From Planobispora longispora (GTDB lineage Bacteria > Actinomycetota > Actinomycetes > Streptosporangiales > Streptosporangiaceae), in assembly GCF_016863135.1 (NCBI RefSeq), contig NZ_BOOH01000004.1:115119-179118 (forward strand): a stretch of DNA of 64,000 nucleotides. Direction: 5' to 3'. Made by a program: the position numbers and the translations under genes. Shown piece after piece: positions 1-8,343 of the stretch (positions are counted from its first letter, which is position 1; every line of letters starts with the position of its first letter). The notes beneath the pieces are model-generated. The model had not been told where the DNA came from. It made no database searches and saw only the letters and a program-made list of their open reading frames with translations.

Positions 1-377
1 CCTACCGCCCGGCCCGGCGGCGACCGGCCGCCGGGGACCGCGCGGTCCGGCTGGCGCGGGAGATCCTGCACGATCGCCTGGCCGACCCGCCGACGCTGGA
101 GGACCTGGCCCGGGCGGTGGAGGCGCGGCCCTTCACCCTGCTGCGCGCGTTCAAGGCCGCGACCGGCCTTCCGCCGCACGCCTACCTGAACACGCTCCGG
201 GTACGGCGCGCCCGCTCCCTGCTCGACGCCGGGACGCCCGCCGCACGGGTCGCCGCGGAGGTCGGCTTCGTCGACCAGGCCCACCTGAACAGGCATTTCA
301 AGCGGATCGTGGGTGTGCCCCCGGTGGCCTACCAGCGCGCAGGAACGTACAAGACCGCACCGGCGAACTGGACATAA
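1..377 (+). CDS. AraC-family transcriptional regulator, C-terminal part
   Basis: The reading frame is open from the left edge (first full codon at base 3), so the N-terminus lies outside the window. What remains is a double helix-turn-helix AraC/XylS DNA-binding domain: the first helix-turn-helix contains FTLLRAFKAATGLPPHAYL, and the second has the family signature VAAEVGFVDQAHLNRHFKR followed by GVPPVAYQ. The gene ends 10 bp before azlC on the same strand, so it may control the branched-chain amino-acid exporter; that role is inferred from position. The effector-binding domain cannot be judged. Confidence 0.9.
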   Translation, partial: YRPARRRPAAGDRAVRLAREILHDRLADPPTLEDLARAVEARPFTLLRAFKAATGLPPHAYLNTLRVRRARSLLDAGTPAARVAAEVGFVDQAHLNRHFKRIVGVPPVAYQRAGTYKTAPANWT

Positions 378-387
378 CCTCCGTTCC

Positions 388-1068
388 ATGGAAACAACCA
401 CTCGTTCCTCAGCCATCAGGGACGGGCTGGGCGTGGGACTCGCGGTGGGGCTGTCCGGGCTGGCGTTCGGCGCCGCCGCGGTGACCGCCGGGCTGAGCGT
501 GGCCCAGGCGTGCGTGCTGAGCCTGTTCGCCTTCACCGGCGCCTCCCAGTTCGCGCTGGCCGGGGTCGTGGCGGGCGGCGGCAGCCTCGTCGCGGGCGCC
601 GCGGGCGCGCTGCTGCTCGGCGTGCGCAACAGCCTGTACGGCCTGCGCCTGGCCGACCTGCTCGGGGCCCGGGGCTGGCGCAGGTTCCCGGTCGCCCAGG
701 GAGTGATCGACGAGACCACCGCGGTGGCCCTGGCCCAGCCCGACGAGGAGGCGGCCAGGACCGGCTTCTTCGTCACCTTCGTCAGCCTCTACCTCACTTG
801 GAACGCCACCACCCTGCTCGGCGCGGTGGGCACCTCCCGGGTCGCCGACCCCGCGGTGTTCGGCCTGGACGCGGTGGGCCCGGCGACGTTCCTGGCCATC
901 CTCTGGCCGCGGCTGACCGCGAAGGACCCCGAGACCCGGACGCTGCGGGCGGCCGCCGCGGGCGGCGTCGCGGTCGCGCTGGCCGCCACCCCGTTCGTCC
1001 CGCCGGGCGTGCCCGTGCTCCTGGCGGCCGTGCCCGTGCTCGCCCTGGTCCTGAGGAGGCCGCGATGA
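388..1068 (+). CDS. azlC: AzlC-type branched-chain amino-acid exporter, large subunit
   Basis: The 226-residue hydrophobic protein has the AzlC features: an N-terminal GLGVGLAVGLSGLAFG segment, the conserved FTGASQFALAG motif near residue 50 and several further membrane segments. AzlC with AzlD forms an inner-membrane exporter of branched-chain amino acids or analogues. The ATG at 388 fits the family N-terminus better than an upstream in-frame ATG at 313, which would overlap the regulator by 65 bp. The stop codon overlaps a tiny ORF that leads into azlD, implying coupled translation. The exact substrate is unknown. Confidence 0.88.
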   Translation: METTTRSSAIRDGLGVGLAVGLSGLAFGAAAVTAGLSVAQACVLSLFAFTGASQFALAGVVAGGGSLVAGAAGALLLGVRNSLYGLRLADLLGARGWRRFPVAQGVIDETTAVALAQPDEEAARTGFFVTFVSLYLTWNATTLLGAVGTSRVADPAVFGLDAVGPATFLAILWPRLTAKDPETRTLRAAAAGGVAVALAATPFVPPGVPVLLAAVPVLALVLRRPR

Positions 1069-1109
1069 CCCGCCGTCCGACACCTCTCGTGCGGGGAGGA
1101 GGCCGATGA
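1065..1109 (+). CDS. 14-codon bridging micro-ORF between azlC and azlD
   Basis: An ATG overlaps the azlC stop (ATGA), reads MTRRPTPLVRGGGR, and ends in a TGA that overlaps the azlD start (ATGA). It could pass ribosomes from azlC to azlD by termination-reinitiation. The peptide resembles no family I know. The ribosome-binding site of azlD (GGGGAGGAGG) lies inside it. Confidence 0.3.
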   Translation: MTRRPTPLVRGGGR

Positions 1110-1417
1110 GCGTGTGGCAGGCCGTCGTGGCCGTCTGCCTGGGCTGCTACGCGTTGAAGCTGGCCGGGCTCTCGGCGCCGCGGAGGGTCCTCGACCACCC
1201 GGGCGTGCAGCGCTTCTCCGCCCTGGTCCCGGTGGCGCTGCTGGCCGCGCTGATCGCGGTGCAGACCTTCGCCCACGGCCAGGCCCTGGAACTGGACTGG
1301 CCGCGCACCGCCGGGCTGGGGGCCGCCGTGCTGGCGCTGCTGCTGCGCGCGCCGTTCCTGCTGGTCCTCGCGGCGGCGGCCGCCGTCACGGCCCTGCTCC
1401 GCCTGGCCGGTCTGTGA
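1106..1417 (+). CDS. azlD: AzlD-type branched-chain amino-acid exporter, small subunit
   Basis: This 103-residue membrane protein has about four hydrophobic segments and the AzlD pattern: an N-terminal helix, LKLAGLSAPRRVLDHPGVQR near residue 20, and two C-terminal helices rich in Ala and Leu. It is the partner of AzlC. The start is preceded by a strong GGAGGAGG sequence. Its last 32 bp overlap the 3' end of the convergent histidine kinase gene, so the two transcripts are complementary at their ends. Confidence 0.85.
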   Translation: MSVWQAVVAVCLGCYALKLAGLSAPRRVLDHPGVQRFSALVPVALLAALIAVQTFAHGQALELDWPRTAGLGAAVLALLLRAPFLLVLAAAAAVTALLRLAGL

Positions 1418-2768
1418 CGGGGGCCGTCGCACCGCCCGCGGCCGGGGACGTCGCAGGATCGGTGACGGGAGCCGTCGCACCGCCCGCGGCCGGGGACGGC
1501 GCGCGACCGGCAGCCGGGAGCGTCACGCGGAAGATCGCGCCCCCTCCGGGGCGGGAGTCCGCCTCCGCCCGGCCGCCGTGGGCCGCGGCGACCGCGGCCA
1601 CGATGGACAGGCCGAGTCCCGCCCCGCCCCGGCCCTCCTCCCTGGCACGGCCGGCGGCGCGGGGGACGCGGTAGAAGCGCTCGAAGACGAGCGTCCGCTG
1701 CTCCTCGGTGAGGCCGGGCCCCTCGTCGGCGACCTCGATCACCGCCTCCCCGCCGGCCCGCCGGACCCGGACGGCGGCCGGGCTGCCCGGCGGGGTGTGG
1801 GCCAGCACGTTGGCCAGCAGGTTGCCGGCCGCCTGGCGGAGCCGGGCCTCGTCGCCGGGCACCTCGACCGGCCCGCCGTACTCGGCGGAGATCGGGCGGT
1901 CCGGTTCGACGGCGAGGGCGTCGGCCACCGCGTCGGCCACCAGCCCGGTCAGCTCGACCGGGGCGCGTTCCAGCGGGCGGCCCTGGTCCAGGCGGGCGAG
2001 CAGGAGCATCTCGTCCACCAGCGCTCCCATCCGGGCCGCCTCCGCCTCGATCCTGCGCATCGCCGTGGCCAGGTCCTCGGGGCGGGTGGCCGCGCCGCGC
2101 CGGAACAGCTCGGCGTAGCCGCGGATGGTGGCGATGGGCGTGCGCAGCTCGTGGGAGGCGTCGGCGACGAAGCGGCGCAGCCGGTCCCGCGACTCCTCCC
2201 GCTCCCGGAACGCCTCCTCGATCTGGCCGAGCATCGCGTTGAGGGCGTGGCCGAGGCGGCCCACCTCGCTGCCGGCCGGGGCCGCGTCGATCCGGCGGTC
2301 GAGGTCGCCCGCGCCGATGTCCGCCGCCGTCTCCACGATCCGGTCCAGCGGGCGCAGGCCCCGGCGGAGCAGGTGGGCGGCGAGCAGGGTCAGTCCGGCC
2401 AGGACCACCGCGGACGAGACGACCATGACGTGGGCGAGGCGCTCGGTCAGCTCGTTCGAGGCCGCGAACCGGGCCTGCGGCGTGTCCATGGCCAGCAGCC
2501 GGGCGCCGTTGTGCCCGCGCCAGTCCTGCAGCGCGCCGAAGGTGGCCCCGGCGACCGTGCCGAGGGCGAGGGCGACCAGGCCGACGACCGTCACGACCAG
2601 CCGGCCGCGCAGGGAGACCGGCAGCCGTGGACGGAGCAGTCCGGGGAAGCCCCGGCGCCCCCTGCCCCGGGCGGGCGCGGCGGGCCCCGGAGAAGCGGCG
2701 GACTCGGGGGAAGCAACAGGCTCGGGGGAAGCAACAGGCCCGGGAGAGGCGGCGGGGCGGGGCGGCAT
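1386..2768 (-). CDS. Membrane sensor histidine kinase
   Basis: The protein has 460 residues. A Pro/Ser/Ala-rich N-terminal tail (1-50) is followed by a membrane segment near 57-80, a short outer loop of about 30 residues, a second segment near 113-134, a HAMP domain and a HisKA domain with the H-box FVADASHELRTP (phospho-accepting His near 207). The N box (NLLANVLAHTPPG), G1 (DEGPGL) and G2 (GGAGLGLSIV) of the ATPase follow. The ATG overlaps the stop of the response regulator gene (ATGA), so the pair is translationally coupled. The short outer loop suggests sensing within or near the membrane. The C-terminus carries a duplicated 16-residue segment coded by a 48-bp tandem repeat. Confidence 0.92.
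   Translation of the reverse strand: MPPRPAASPGPVASPEPVASPESAASPGPAAPARGRGRRGFPGLLRPRLPVSLRGRLVVTVVGLVALALGTVAGATFGALQDWRGHNGARLLAMDTPQARFAASNELTERLAHVMVVSSAVVLAGLTLLAAHLLRRGLRPLDRIVETAADIGAGDLDRRIDAAPAGSEVGRLGHALNAMLGQIEEAFREREESRDRLRRFVADASHELRTPIATIRGYAELFRRGAATRPEDLATAMRRIEAEAARMGALVDEMLLLARLDQGRPLERAPVELTGLVADAVADALAVEPDRPISAEYGGPVEVPGDEARLRQAAGNLLANVLAHTPPGSPAAVRVRRAGGEAVIEVADEGPGLTEEQRTLVFERFYRVPRAAGRAREEGRGGAGLGLSIVAAVAAAHGGRAEADSRPGGGAIFRVTLPAAGRAPSPAAGGATAPVTDPATSPAAGGATAPVTDRPGGAGP
1414..1498. repeat. 48-bp tandem duplication at the 3' end of the kinase gene
   Basis: A 37-bp sequence at 1414-1450 recurs at 1462-1498 with one mismatch, giving a period of 48 bp. The period is exactly 16 codons, so the kinase frame is kept and its tail carries TSPAAGGATAPVTD twice. 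The first copy begins at the azlD stop codon. Confidence 0.8.
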
Positions 2769-3454
2769 CAGTCTTCCCTCGGCAGCCGCAGGACGTAGCC
2801 CACGCGGGGCACGGTGTGGATGAGGGGCGGGTCCGAGGCGTCGACCTTGCGGCGCAGGTAGCTGATGTAGGTCTGCACGACGCCGTCGTTGCCGCCGAAG
2901 TCGTACTCCCACACGTGGTCGAGGATCTGCCGCTTGGAGACCAGCCGGCCCGCGTTGGCGGTCAGGAAGCGCAGCAGCTTGAACTCCGTGGGGGTCAGGT
3001 CGATGCGCCGCCCGTCCCGCCGGACCTCGTAGGCGTCCTCGTCGATGACGAGGTCGGCGAAGGCCAGCCGGCCGGTCTCCGGCCCGGCGCGCTCCGTCCG
3101 CCGCAGCACCGCCCCGATCCGGGCGATGAGCTCCTCCAGGCTGAACGGCTTGGTGACGTAGTCGTCCCCGCCCATCCGCAACCCGCCGATCTTGTCCTCG
3201 GTCGCGTCACGGGCGGTGAGGAACACCACCGGCACCTGCGACCCGGCGGTCCTGATCCGCCGGCACACCTCGGTCCCGGGCACGTCGGGCAGCATCACGT
3301 CCAGGACGATCAGGTCGGGACGGAAGGAACCGGCCGCCGCCAGCGCCTCCGCGCCCGTTCCCGCCACCGCCGTCTCGAAGCCCTCGTAGCGCAGGGCGGT
3401 CGCCACGAGGTCGGCGAGGTACGGCTCGTCGTCCACCACCAGTATCCGGCTCAC
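2768..3454 (-). CDS. OmpR/PhoB-family response regulator
   Basis: This 228-residue protein has a receiver domain starting SRILVVDDE, with phospho-acceptor Asp near 52 in LIVLDVMLPD and the conserved Lys in YVTKPF, followed by a winged-helix OmpR domain (LTPTEFKLLRFL ... SYLRRKVD ... RVGYVLR). A GTG at 3454 just before SRILVVDD fits the family; the open frame extends upstream to 3541 but has no domain there. It is cotranscribed with the downstream kinase and divergent from an MMPL transporter gene, its likely target. Confidence 0.92.
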   Translation of the reverse strand: MSRILVVDDEPYLADLVATALRYEGFETAVAGTGAEALAAAGSFRPDLIVLDVMLPDVPGTEVCRRIRTAGSQVPVVFLTARDATEDKIGGLRMGGDDYVTKPFSLEELIARIGAVLRRTERAGPETGRLAFADLVIDEDAYEVRRDGRRIDLTPTEFKLLRFLTANAGRLVSKRQILDHVWEYDFGGNDGVVQTYISYLRRKVDASDPPLIHTVPRVGYVLRLPRED

Positions 3455-3491
3455 CCCGCCAGTCTCCCCCGGCCGATCTTCAAAAGCTCTT

Positions 3492-3527
3492 GGAGAACTC
3501 TGTGAAACCGGATTCACAGAGTTCTCC
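3492..3527. promoter_or_regulatory. Perfect 15-bp inverted repeat, candidate operator
   Basis: The arms GGAGAACTCTGTGAA (3492-3506) and TTCACAGAGTTCTCC (3513-3527) are exact reverse complements separated by 6 bp. They lie midway between the divergent response regulator and MMPL genes, where promoters must sit. The region is clearly less GC-rich than its surroundings. A role as binding site for a dimeric regulator is inferred. Confidence 0.6.
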
Positions 3528-3575
3528 GAGAACGGCCGCACGGCCGCTGAAGATCACTCTGGTGCGCTGGAGGCC

Positions 3576-5765
3576 ATGGAGAGATTCTCGGCTTCCGTCC
3601 TGAGACACAAACGGCTGGTCACACTGCTGGCCGTATTCGCGTTCCTGGCGGGACTGGCCGCGACCCCGTTCGCGATCCAGCGCCTGTCCGAGGAGTACGC
3701 CCACCCCGGGATGCCCGCCTTCGAGGCCAACCGGGAGATCGTCCGGATCTACGGCAACGGCGGCTACCAGCGGCCGTTCGTGCCGGTCGTGGTCCTGCCC
3801 GCCGGCATGCGGGCGGAGGGGAACAGGGAGGTGATCGGCAGGGCGTTCGCGGCCGTCTCGGCGGAGCTGCCCCGGGCCCGCGTGGTCTCCTACGCCGGCA
3901 CCGGCGACCCGCGGCTCGTCGGCGCGGACGGCCGGACCACGTTCGGGCTGGTCTTCCCCGGCACGTACTCGGACGGCAGCCCGCCGGGCGGCGGCCTGGG
4001 CGAGACGCCCGACGAGGGCCCGGTGATCGCGGCGGCGATGACCCCGATCCTGCCGCCGGGCAGCACCGTGCACGTCACCGGCCTGGACGCCCTCGCGCCG
4101 AGCGTGGACGCGGGCGGCGTGGACGTCCCCGCCAAGATCGGCATCGGCGTGGCCGCCGCCGTGGTCGTTCTGTTCCTCGTCTTCCGTTCGGCCCTGGCGC
4201 TCGTGCCGCTCCTGATCTCCACTCTGGCGATCTTCGTGTCGTTCGCCGTGATCCTGCTGCTGACGCTGGTGATGACCGTGCACGACGTGGCGCTGACCAC
4301 CATGCCGCTGCTCGGTCTGGGCATCGCCGTCGACTACTCGCTGCTGCTGGTGGCCCGCTGGCGGGAGGAACGGGCCCGCGGGCACCGCGGCGACGAGGCC
4401 GTGCACCGGGCGATGCGGGGAGCGGGGCGGGCGGTGCTGTTCAGCGGGGTCGCGGTCGCGATCGGCCTGGTGACCATGGTCGTGCTGCCGGTGCCGTTCC
4501 TGCGCAGCCTCGGCCTGGCCGGGATGGTCATCGCGGCGGCGAGCGTGGCCGTCACGCTCACCGTGCTCCCGGTCCTGCTCGCCCTCACCGGGCGGCGCCT
4601 GGAGCGCGGGCGCGGCGCGGCGGGGGCCGCGCCGTCCCGCCGGGAGGCGGAGGCCGGGCGCGCCTGGTCGGCCTGGGCGCGCGGGGTGGTACGGCTGCGC
4701 CGGCCCGCCGCGCTGCTGGCCGGCGGTCTGCTGGCCGTCCTGGCCGTGGCCGCGCTCGAGGTCGATCTCGGCCTGCCCGAGAGCGGCGACCTGCGCGCCT
4801 CGGGCCCCGGGTACGAGGGGCTGGCCGCGCTGCGCCGGGCGGGCGTCCCGGCCGGTTCCATCACCCCGTTCGACGCGCTGGTCACCGGCGACCCGGCGCG
4901 GGCCGTCGCGCGGATCAGGGCCGTCGAGGGCGTGTCCACCGTGCTGGCGCCGGACGACGCGTCCTGGCGGCGGGACGGCACCGCGGTCGTCACCGTGCTG
5001 CCGGTCGCGGAGAGCGGCGCCGACGCCGGGCGGGAGACCGTCGCCCGGGTCCGGGAGGCGGCCGGGGCGGACGTCCGGGTCGGCGGCGGCGCCGCGCAGA
5101 GCATGGACTTCCAGGAGCATGCCTACGGGGCCTTCCCCTGGATGCTCGCGCTGATCGCCCTGGTCACGTTCGTGACGCTGGCGCGGGCGTTCCGCTCCCT
5201 GCTGCTGCCGCTCAAGGCGATCGCGCTCAACCTGCTCTCACTGGGGGCGGTGGTCGGCGCGATGGTCCTGCTCTGGCAGTACGGCTGGGGCACCCGCGAG
5301 CTGCTCGGCATCCAGCCGACCGGCTCGATCGGCGAGTTCGTCCCCTTGACGATCTTCGCGTTCCTGTACGGCCTCAGCATGGACTACGAGGTGTTCATCC
5401 TGGCCAGGATGCGGGAGGAGTACGACAGGTCGGGCGACACCGGCCACGCGGTGGTCGAGGGCGTGGGCCGTACCGGACGCCTGGTCACCTCGGCCGCGCT
5501 GATCCTGTTCGTCTCCTTCGCCGCGCTGGCCATGACCCCCGAGCTGGACGTGAAGGTGTTCGCCAGCGGCCTGGCCCTGGGCATCCTGCTGGACGCGACG
5601 CTCATCCGGGGCGTTCTGGTCCCGGCGGTGGTCGCGATGATGGGCCGGTGGAACTGGTGGCTGCCCGCCTGGGCGGCCCGGCCGCTGCGGGTGGCGCCGT
5701 CGCCGCGACGGACTGGACGCGCGGTGAACGAGGGGAGCGCGATGGACGTCGCCGCGACGAACTAG
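3576..5765 (+). CDS. MMPL/RND-family transporter
   Basis: This 729-residue protein has the duplicated RND layout: a membrane helix near residues 15-33, a large outer domain, a bundle of helices near 185-340, a linker, then a second helix, outer domain and bundle. Each half carries the MMPL signature: GIAVDYSLLLVARWREE in the first and LSMDYEVFILARMREE in the second. Such proteins export lipids, lipopeptides or drugs using proton force; the substrate is unknown. The ATG at 3576 gives the usual short N-terminus, although the upstream GGAGG is only 2 bp away. It is divergent from a two-component system across a perfect inverted repeat. Confidence 0.9.
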   Translation: MERFSASVLRHKRLVTLLAVFAFLAGLAATPFAIQRLSEEYAHPGMPAFEANREIVRIYGNGGYQRPFVPVVVLPAGMRAEGNREVIGRAFAAVSAELPRARVVSYAGTGDPRLVGADGRTTFGLVFPGTYSDGSPPGGGLGETPDEGPVIAAAMTPILPPGSTVHVTGLDALAPSVDAGGVDVPAKIGIGVAAAVVVLFLVFRSALALVPLLISTLAIFVSFAVILLLTLVMTVHDVALTTMPLLGLGIAVDYSLLLVARWREERARGHRGDEAVHRAMRGAGRAVLFSGVAVAIGLVTMVVLPVPFLRSLGLAGMVIAAASVAVTLTVLPVLLALTGRRLERGRGAAGAAPSRREAEAGRAWSAWARGVVRLRRPAALLAGGLLAVLAVAALEVDLGLPESGDLRASGPGYEGLAALRRAGVPAGSITPFDALVTGDPARAVARIRAVEGVSTVLAPDDASWRRDGTAVVTVLPVAESGADAGRETVARVREAAGADVRVGGGAAQSMDFQEHAYGAFPWMLALIALVTFVTLARAFRSLLLPLKAIALNLLSLGAVVGAMVLLWQYGWGTRELLGIQPTGSIGEFVPLTIFAFLYGLSMDYEVFILARMREEYDRSGDTGHAVVEGVGRTGRLVTSAALILFVSFAALAMTPELDVKVFASGLALGILLDATLIRGVLVPAVVAMMGRWNWWLPAWAARPLRVAPSPRRTGRAVNEGSAMDVAATN

Positions 5766-5821
5766 AGGAACTATGCGAATCGCCCGGATTATCCCGCTGG
5801 ATCGAGGGTAGCCGCAGGCTC

Positions 5822-7402
5822 ATGTCCGATTCTCAGGAGCTCATCGGCGACCGGTATCGACTACTCGAGCACATCGGTCACGGGGGGATGGGCACGGTCT
5901 GGCGGGCACAGGACGAGGTGCTCGGCCGGCAGGTGGCGGTCAAGGAGGTCGTCCCCTCCCCCGACCTGACCGCCCCGGAACGCGAGGTCTTCACCGTCCG
6001 CACACTCCGGGAGGCACGCGCCGCCGGACGAATCGGCCATCCAGGCGTGGCGACGGTCTACGACGTCATCGAGGAGCGCGGACGGCCGTGGATCGTCATG
6101 CAGCTCGTGGACTCCCGGACGCTCGGGGCCGTGATCAGGGAGGACGGCCCCCTGACCCCGTACGAGGTGGCCCGGATCGGGCTCGACGTGCTCGGGGCGC
6201 TGGTCGCCGCGCACCGCGTGGGCGTGCTGCACCGCGACGTCAAACCGGACAACGTGCTGATGGCGACCGACGGCCGGGCTGTGCTGACGGACTTCGGCAT
6301 CGCCGTCCTGGAGGGCGACTCCTCGGTGACCAGGACCGGGGCGATCATCGGCACCCCGGCCTTCATCGCCCCGGAACGGGCCGCCGGCGGCCCGGCGGAG
6401 TTCGCCTCGGACATGTGGTCGCTCGGCGTGACGCTCTACATGGCGATCGAGGGGCACTCCCCCTTCCAGCGCGCTCATCCGCTGGCCACGCTCGCCGCGG
6501 TCATGCACGACGCCCCGGCCCCGCTCCGGCGCGCCGGGGCGCTGGGACCGGTGATCTGCGGCCTGCTCCGCAAGGATCCCGCGCACCGGATGTCCGCCCC
6601 CGAGGTGCAGCGGCACCTGATGGCGATCGTCTCCGGGACCGCCCCCGAACCCACCATGCCGTCCGTGCCGATCGTTCCGCCGGCCGAGGCCGGCCCCCGG
6701 TCGCAGGCCGCACCGGCCGCCGCCCCGCAGGCCGCACTGTCCGGCGTCCCGCAGGCCGTCCCGCCCGTGCCGCCGTCCGCCGTCCCCCCGCAGCCCCCGG
6801 TCTCCGGGCCCGGGCTGCTCGCCGGGGCCGTTCCCCGGCCGGGGCGGCGCCGTTCCGTGATCGCCGCGACCGCGGCGGCGACCGTCGCGGTCGCCTTGAC
6901 CGCCGGCGCGACAGCCTGGATCACCTCGAAGGACGCGGTCGTGGAACCGCGCAAGGCGCCCGCCTCGGTGAGCGTCCCCTCCCTCGGGGGGGAGTCCTCG
7001 GAGCCCGCCGACCCGAGGTCCACCGAGGACGCGAGCGGCCCGCCCGCGGAAACCGGGGCGAGCGTCCCCTCCTCCCCGCCGACCTCGCGCGGCCGCGAGA
7101 AGCGCACGGCGGAACCGTCCGCGAAACCCTCGGAGAGCGCCTCGAAGCGCCCCTCGCAGCGGCCCTCCCCGGACGAGTCGGGCGAAGGCTCCGGCGACGG
7201 CTCGGAGAACGGGTCCGGCGACGACGGAGGAGAGGGCACCGGTCAGGATTCCGGCGGGAACGGCGAGGACGGCGGCTCCCCCGGGCAGGTCGATCCCGGC
7301 AGCGGGCTGAACGCCTCCGGTCCCGGCGGGTCCGGGGAGAAGGTCAAGGCCGGCAAGACGGTCAAGGCCGGCCTGAAGGGCAAGGGGAAGGGCAAGGGGT
7401 GA
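5822..7402 (+). CDS. Membrane Ser/Thr protein kinase with disordered outer tail
   Basis: The first 260 residues form a Hanks-type kinase: glycine loop IGHGGMGTVW, ATP-binding Lys in VAVKEV (near 41), catalytic loop VLHRDVKPDNVL (near 138), DFG in LTDFGIAVL and GTPAFIAPE in the activation segment. A Pro/Ala-rich linker leads to one membrane helix near 345-367. The outer part, about 160 residues, has no PASTA or other known domain; it is Ser/Glu/Gly-rich and ends in a Lys/Gly run (VKAGLKGKGKGKG). It should act at the membrane with its kinase domain inside. No strong ribosome-binding site precedes the ATG. Confidence 0.9.
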   Translation: MSDSQELIGDRYRLLEHIGHGGMGTVWRAQDEVLGRQVAVKEVVPSPDLTAPEREVFTVRTLREARAAGRIGHPGVATVYDVIEERGRPWIVMQLVDSRTLGAVIREDGPLTPYEVARIGLDVLGALVAAHRVGVLHRDVKPDNVLMATDGRAVLTDFGIAVLEGDSSVTRTGAIIGTPAFIAPERAAGGPAEFASDMWSLGVTLYMAIEGHSPFQRAHPLATLAAVMHDAPAPLRRAGALGPVICGLLRKDPAHRMSAPEVQRHLMAIVSGTAPEPTMPSVPIVPPAEAGPRSQAAPAAAPQAALSGVPQAVPPVPPSAVPPQPPVSGPGLLAGAVPRPGRRRSVIAATAAATVAVALTAGATAWITSKDAVVEPRKAPASVSVPSLGGESSEPADPRSTEDASGPPAETGASVPSSPPTSRGREKRTAEPSAKPSESASKRPSQRPSPDESGEGSGDGSENGSGDDGGEGTGQDSGGNGEDGGSPGQVDPGSGLNASGPGGSGEKVKAGKTVKAGLKGKGKGKG

Positions 7403-7411
7403 GCACGCCCG

Positions 7412-8341
7412 TTACATGTCGCCGCTGACGGCCTTCAGGGCGTGGGCCAGGTCGGCCGGGTAGTCGGTGGTGAAACTGACCCATTCGCCCGTCGAGGGAT
7501 GCTCGAAGGCCAGGGAGACGGCGTGCAGCCACTGCCGGCCGACGCCCAGGCGCGCGGCCAGGGTCGGGTCGGCGCCGTACAGCATGTCGCCGACGCACGG
7601 GTGGCGCAGCGCCGACATGTGGACGCGGATCTGGTGGGTCCGCCCGGTCTCCAGCTTGATGTCCAGCAGGGTCGCCGAGCGGAACGCCTCGATCGTGTCG
7701 TAGTGGGTGATCGAGGGCTTGCCTCCGGCCACGACCGCGAACCTGCCGTCGCCGAAGGGGTGCCGGTCGATCGGCGCGTCCACGGTGCCGCGCAGCGGGT
7801 CGGGATGGCCCTGGACCAGCGCGTGGTAGCGCTTGTCCACCGTGCGCTCCTTGAAGGCCCGCTTCAGGTGGGAGTAGGCGTGCTCGCTCTTGGCCACCAC
7901 CATCGCGCCGGTGGTGTTGGCGTCCAGGCGGTGCACGATTCCCTGCCGCTCGGCGGCGCCGCTGGTGGCCACCCGGTGGCCGGCGCCGAGCAGTCCGCCG
8001 ATCACGGTGGGGCCGGTCCAGCCGGTGGTCGGGTGGGCGGCCACACCGACGGGCTTGTTGACGACCACGATGTCGTCGTCCTCGTGGACGATCGTCATGC
8101 CGGGGATGGGCTCGGCCACCGGCATGGGCGCGCTGGGCGGCGGCGGCAGGGTGACGTCCAGCCACTCCCCGCCCTGGACCCGGTCGGACTTGGCCGCGGG
8201 CGCGCCGTCCACCAGCACGTCGCCGGAGGCGATCAGTTCGGCCGCGCGGGTCCGGGACAGTCCGAACAGCCGGGACAGGGCGGCGTCCAGACGCTCGCCC
8301 TCCAGCCCGTCGGGGACCGGGAGACTCCTGTGGTCGGCCAT
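7412..8341 (-). CDS. rluD: RluD-type 23S rRNA pseudouridine synthase
   Basis: This 309-residue protein has an N-terminal S4 RNA-binding domain (residues about 10-70) and a RluA/RluD catalytic domain with the signature [15 protein letters not shown], in which the Asp is catalytic. It should convert uridines in the large-subunit rRNA to pseudouridine. The ATG at 8341 lies 9 bp after GGAGG; a GTG two codons upstream overlaps the lspA stop but is too close to that site. It follows lspA, as in most actinobacteria, in a dksA-like/lspA/rluD operon. Confidence 0.92.
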   Translation of the reverse strand: MADHRSLPVPDGLEGERLDAALSRLFGLSRTRAAELIASGDVLVDGAPAAKSDRVQGGEWLDVTLPPPPSAPMPVAEPIPGMTIVHEDDDIVVVNKPVGVAAHPTTGWTGPTVIGGLLGAGHRVATSGAAERQGIVHRLDANTTGAMVVAKSEHAYSHLKRAFKERTVDKRYHALVQGHPDPLRGTVDAPIDRHPFGDGRFAVVAGGKPSITHYDTIEAFRSATLLDIKLETGRTHQIRVHMSALRHPCVGDMLYGADPTLAARLGVGRQWLHAVSLAFEHPSTGEWVSFTTDYPADLAHALKAVSGDM

Positions 8342-8343
8342 GC

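Noticed and set aside
3480..5120. 546-codon frame antisense to the MMPL gene
   Set aside because: Low-complexity Arg/Asp/His composition; the MMPL frame has clear family motifs on the other strand.
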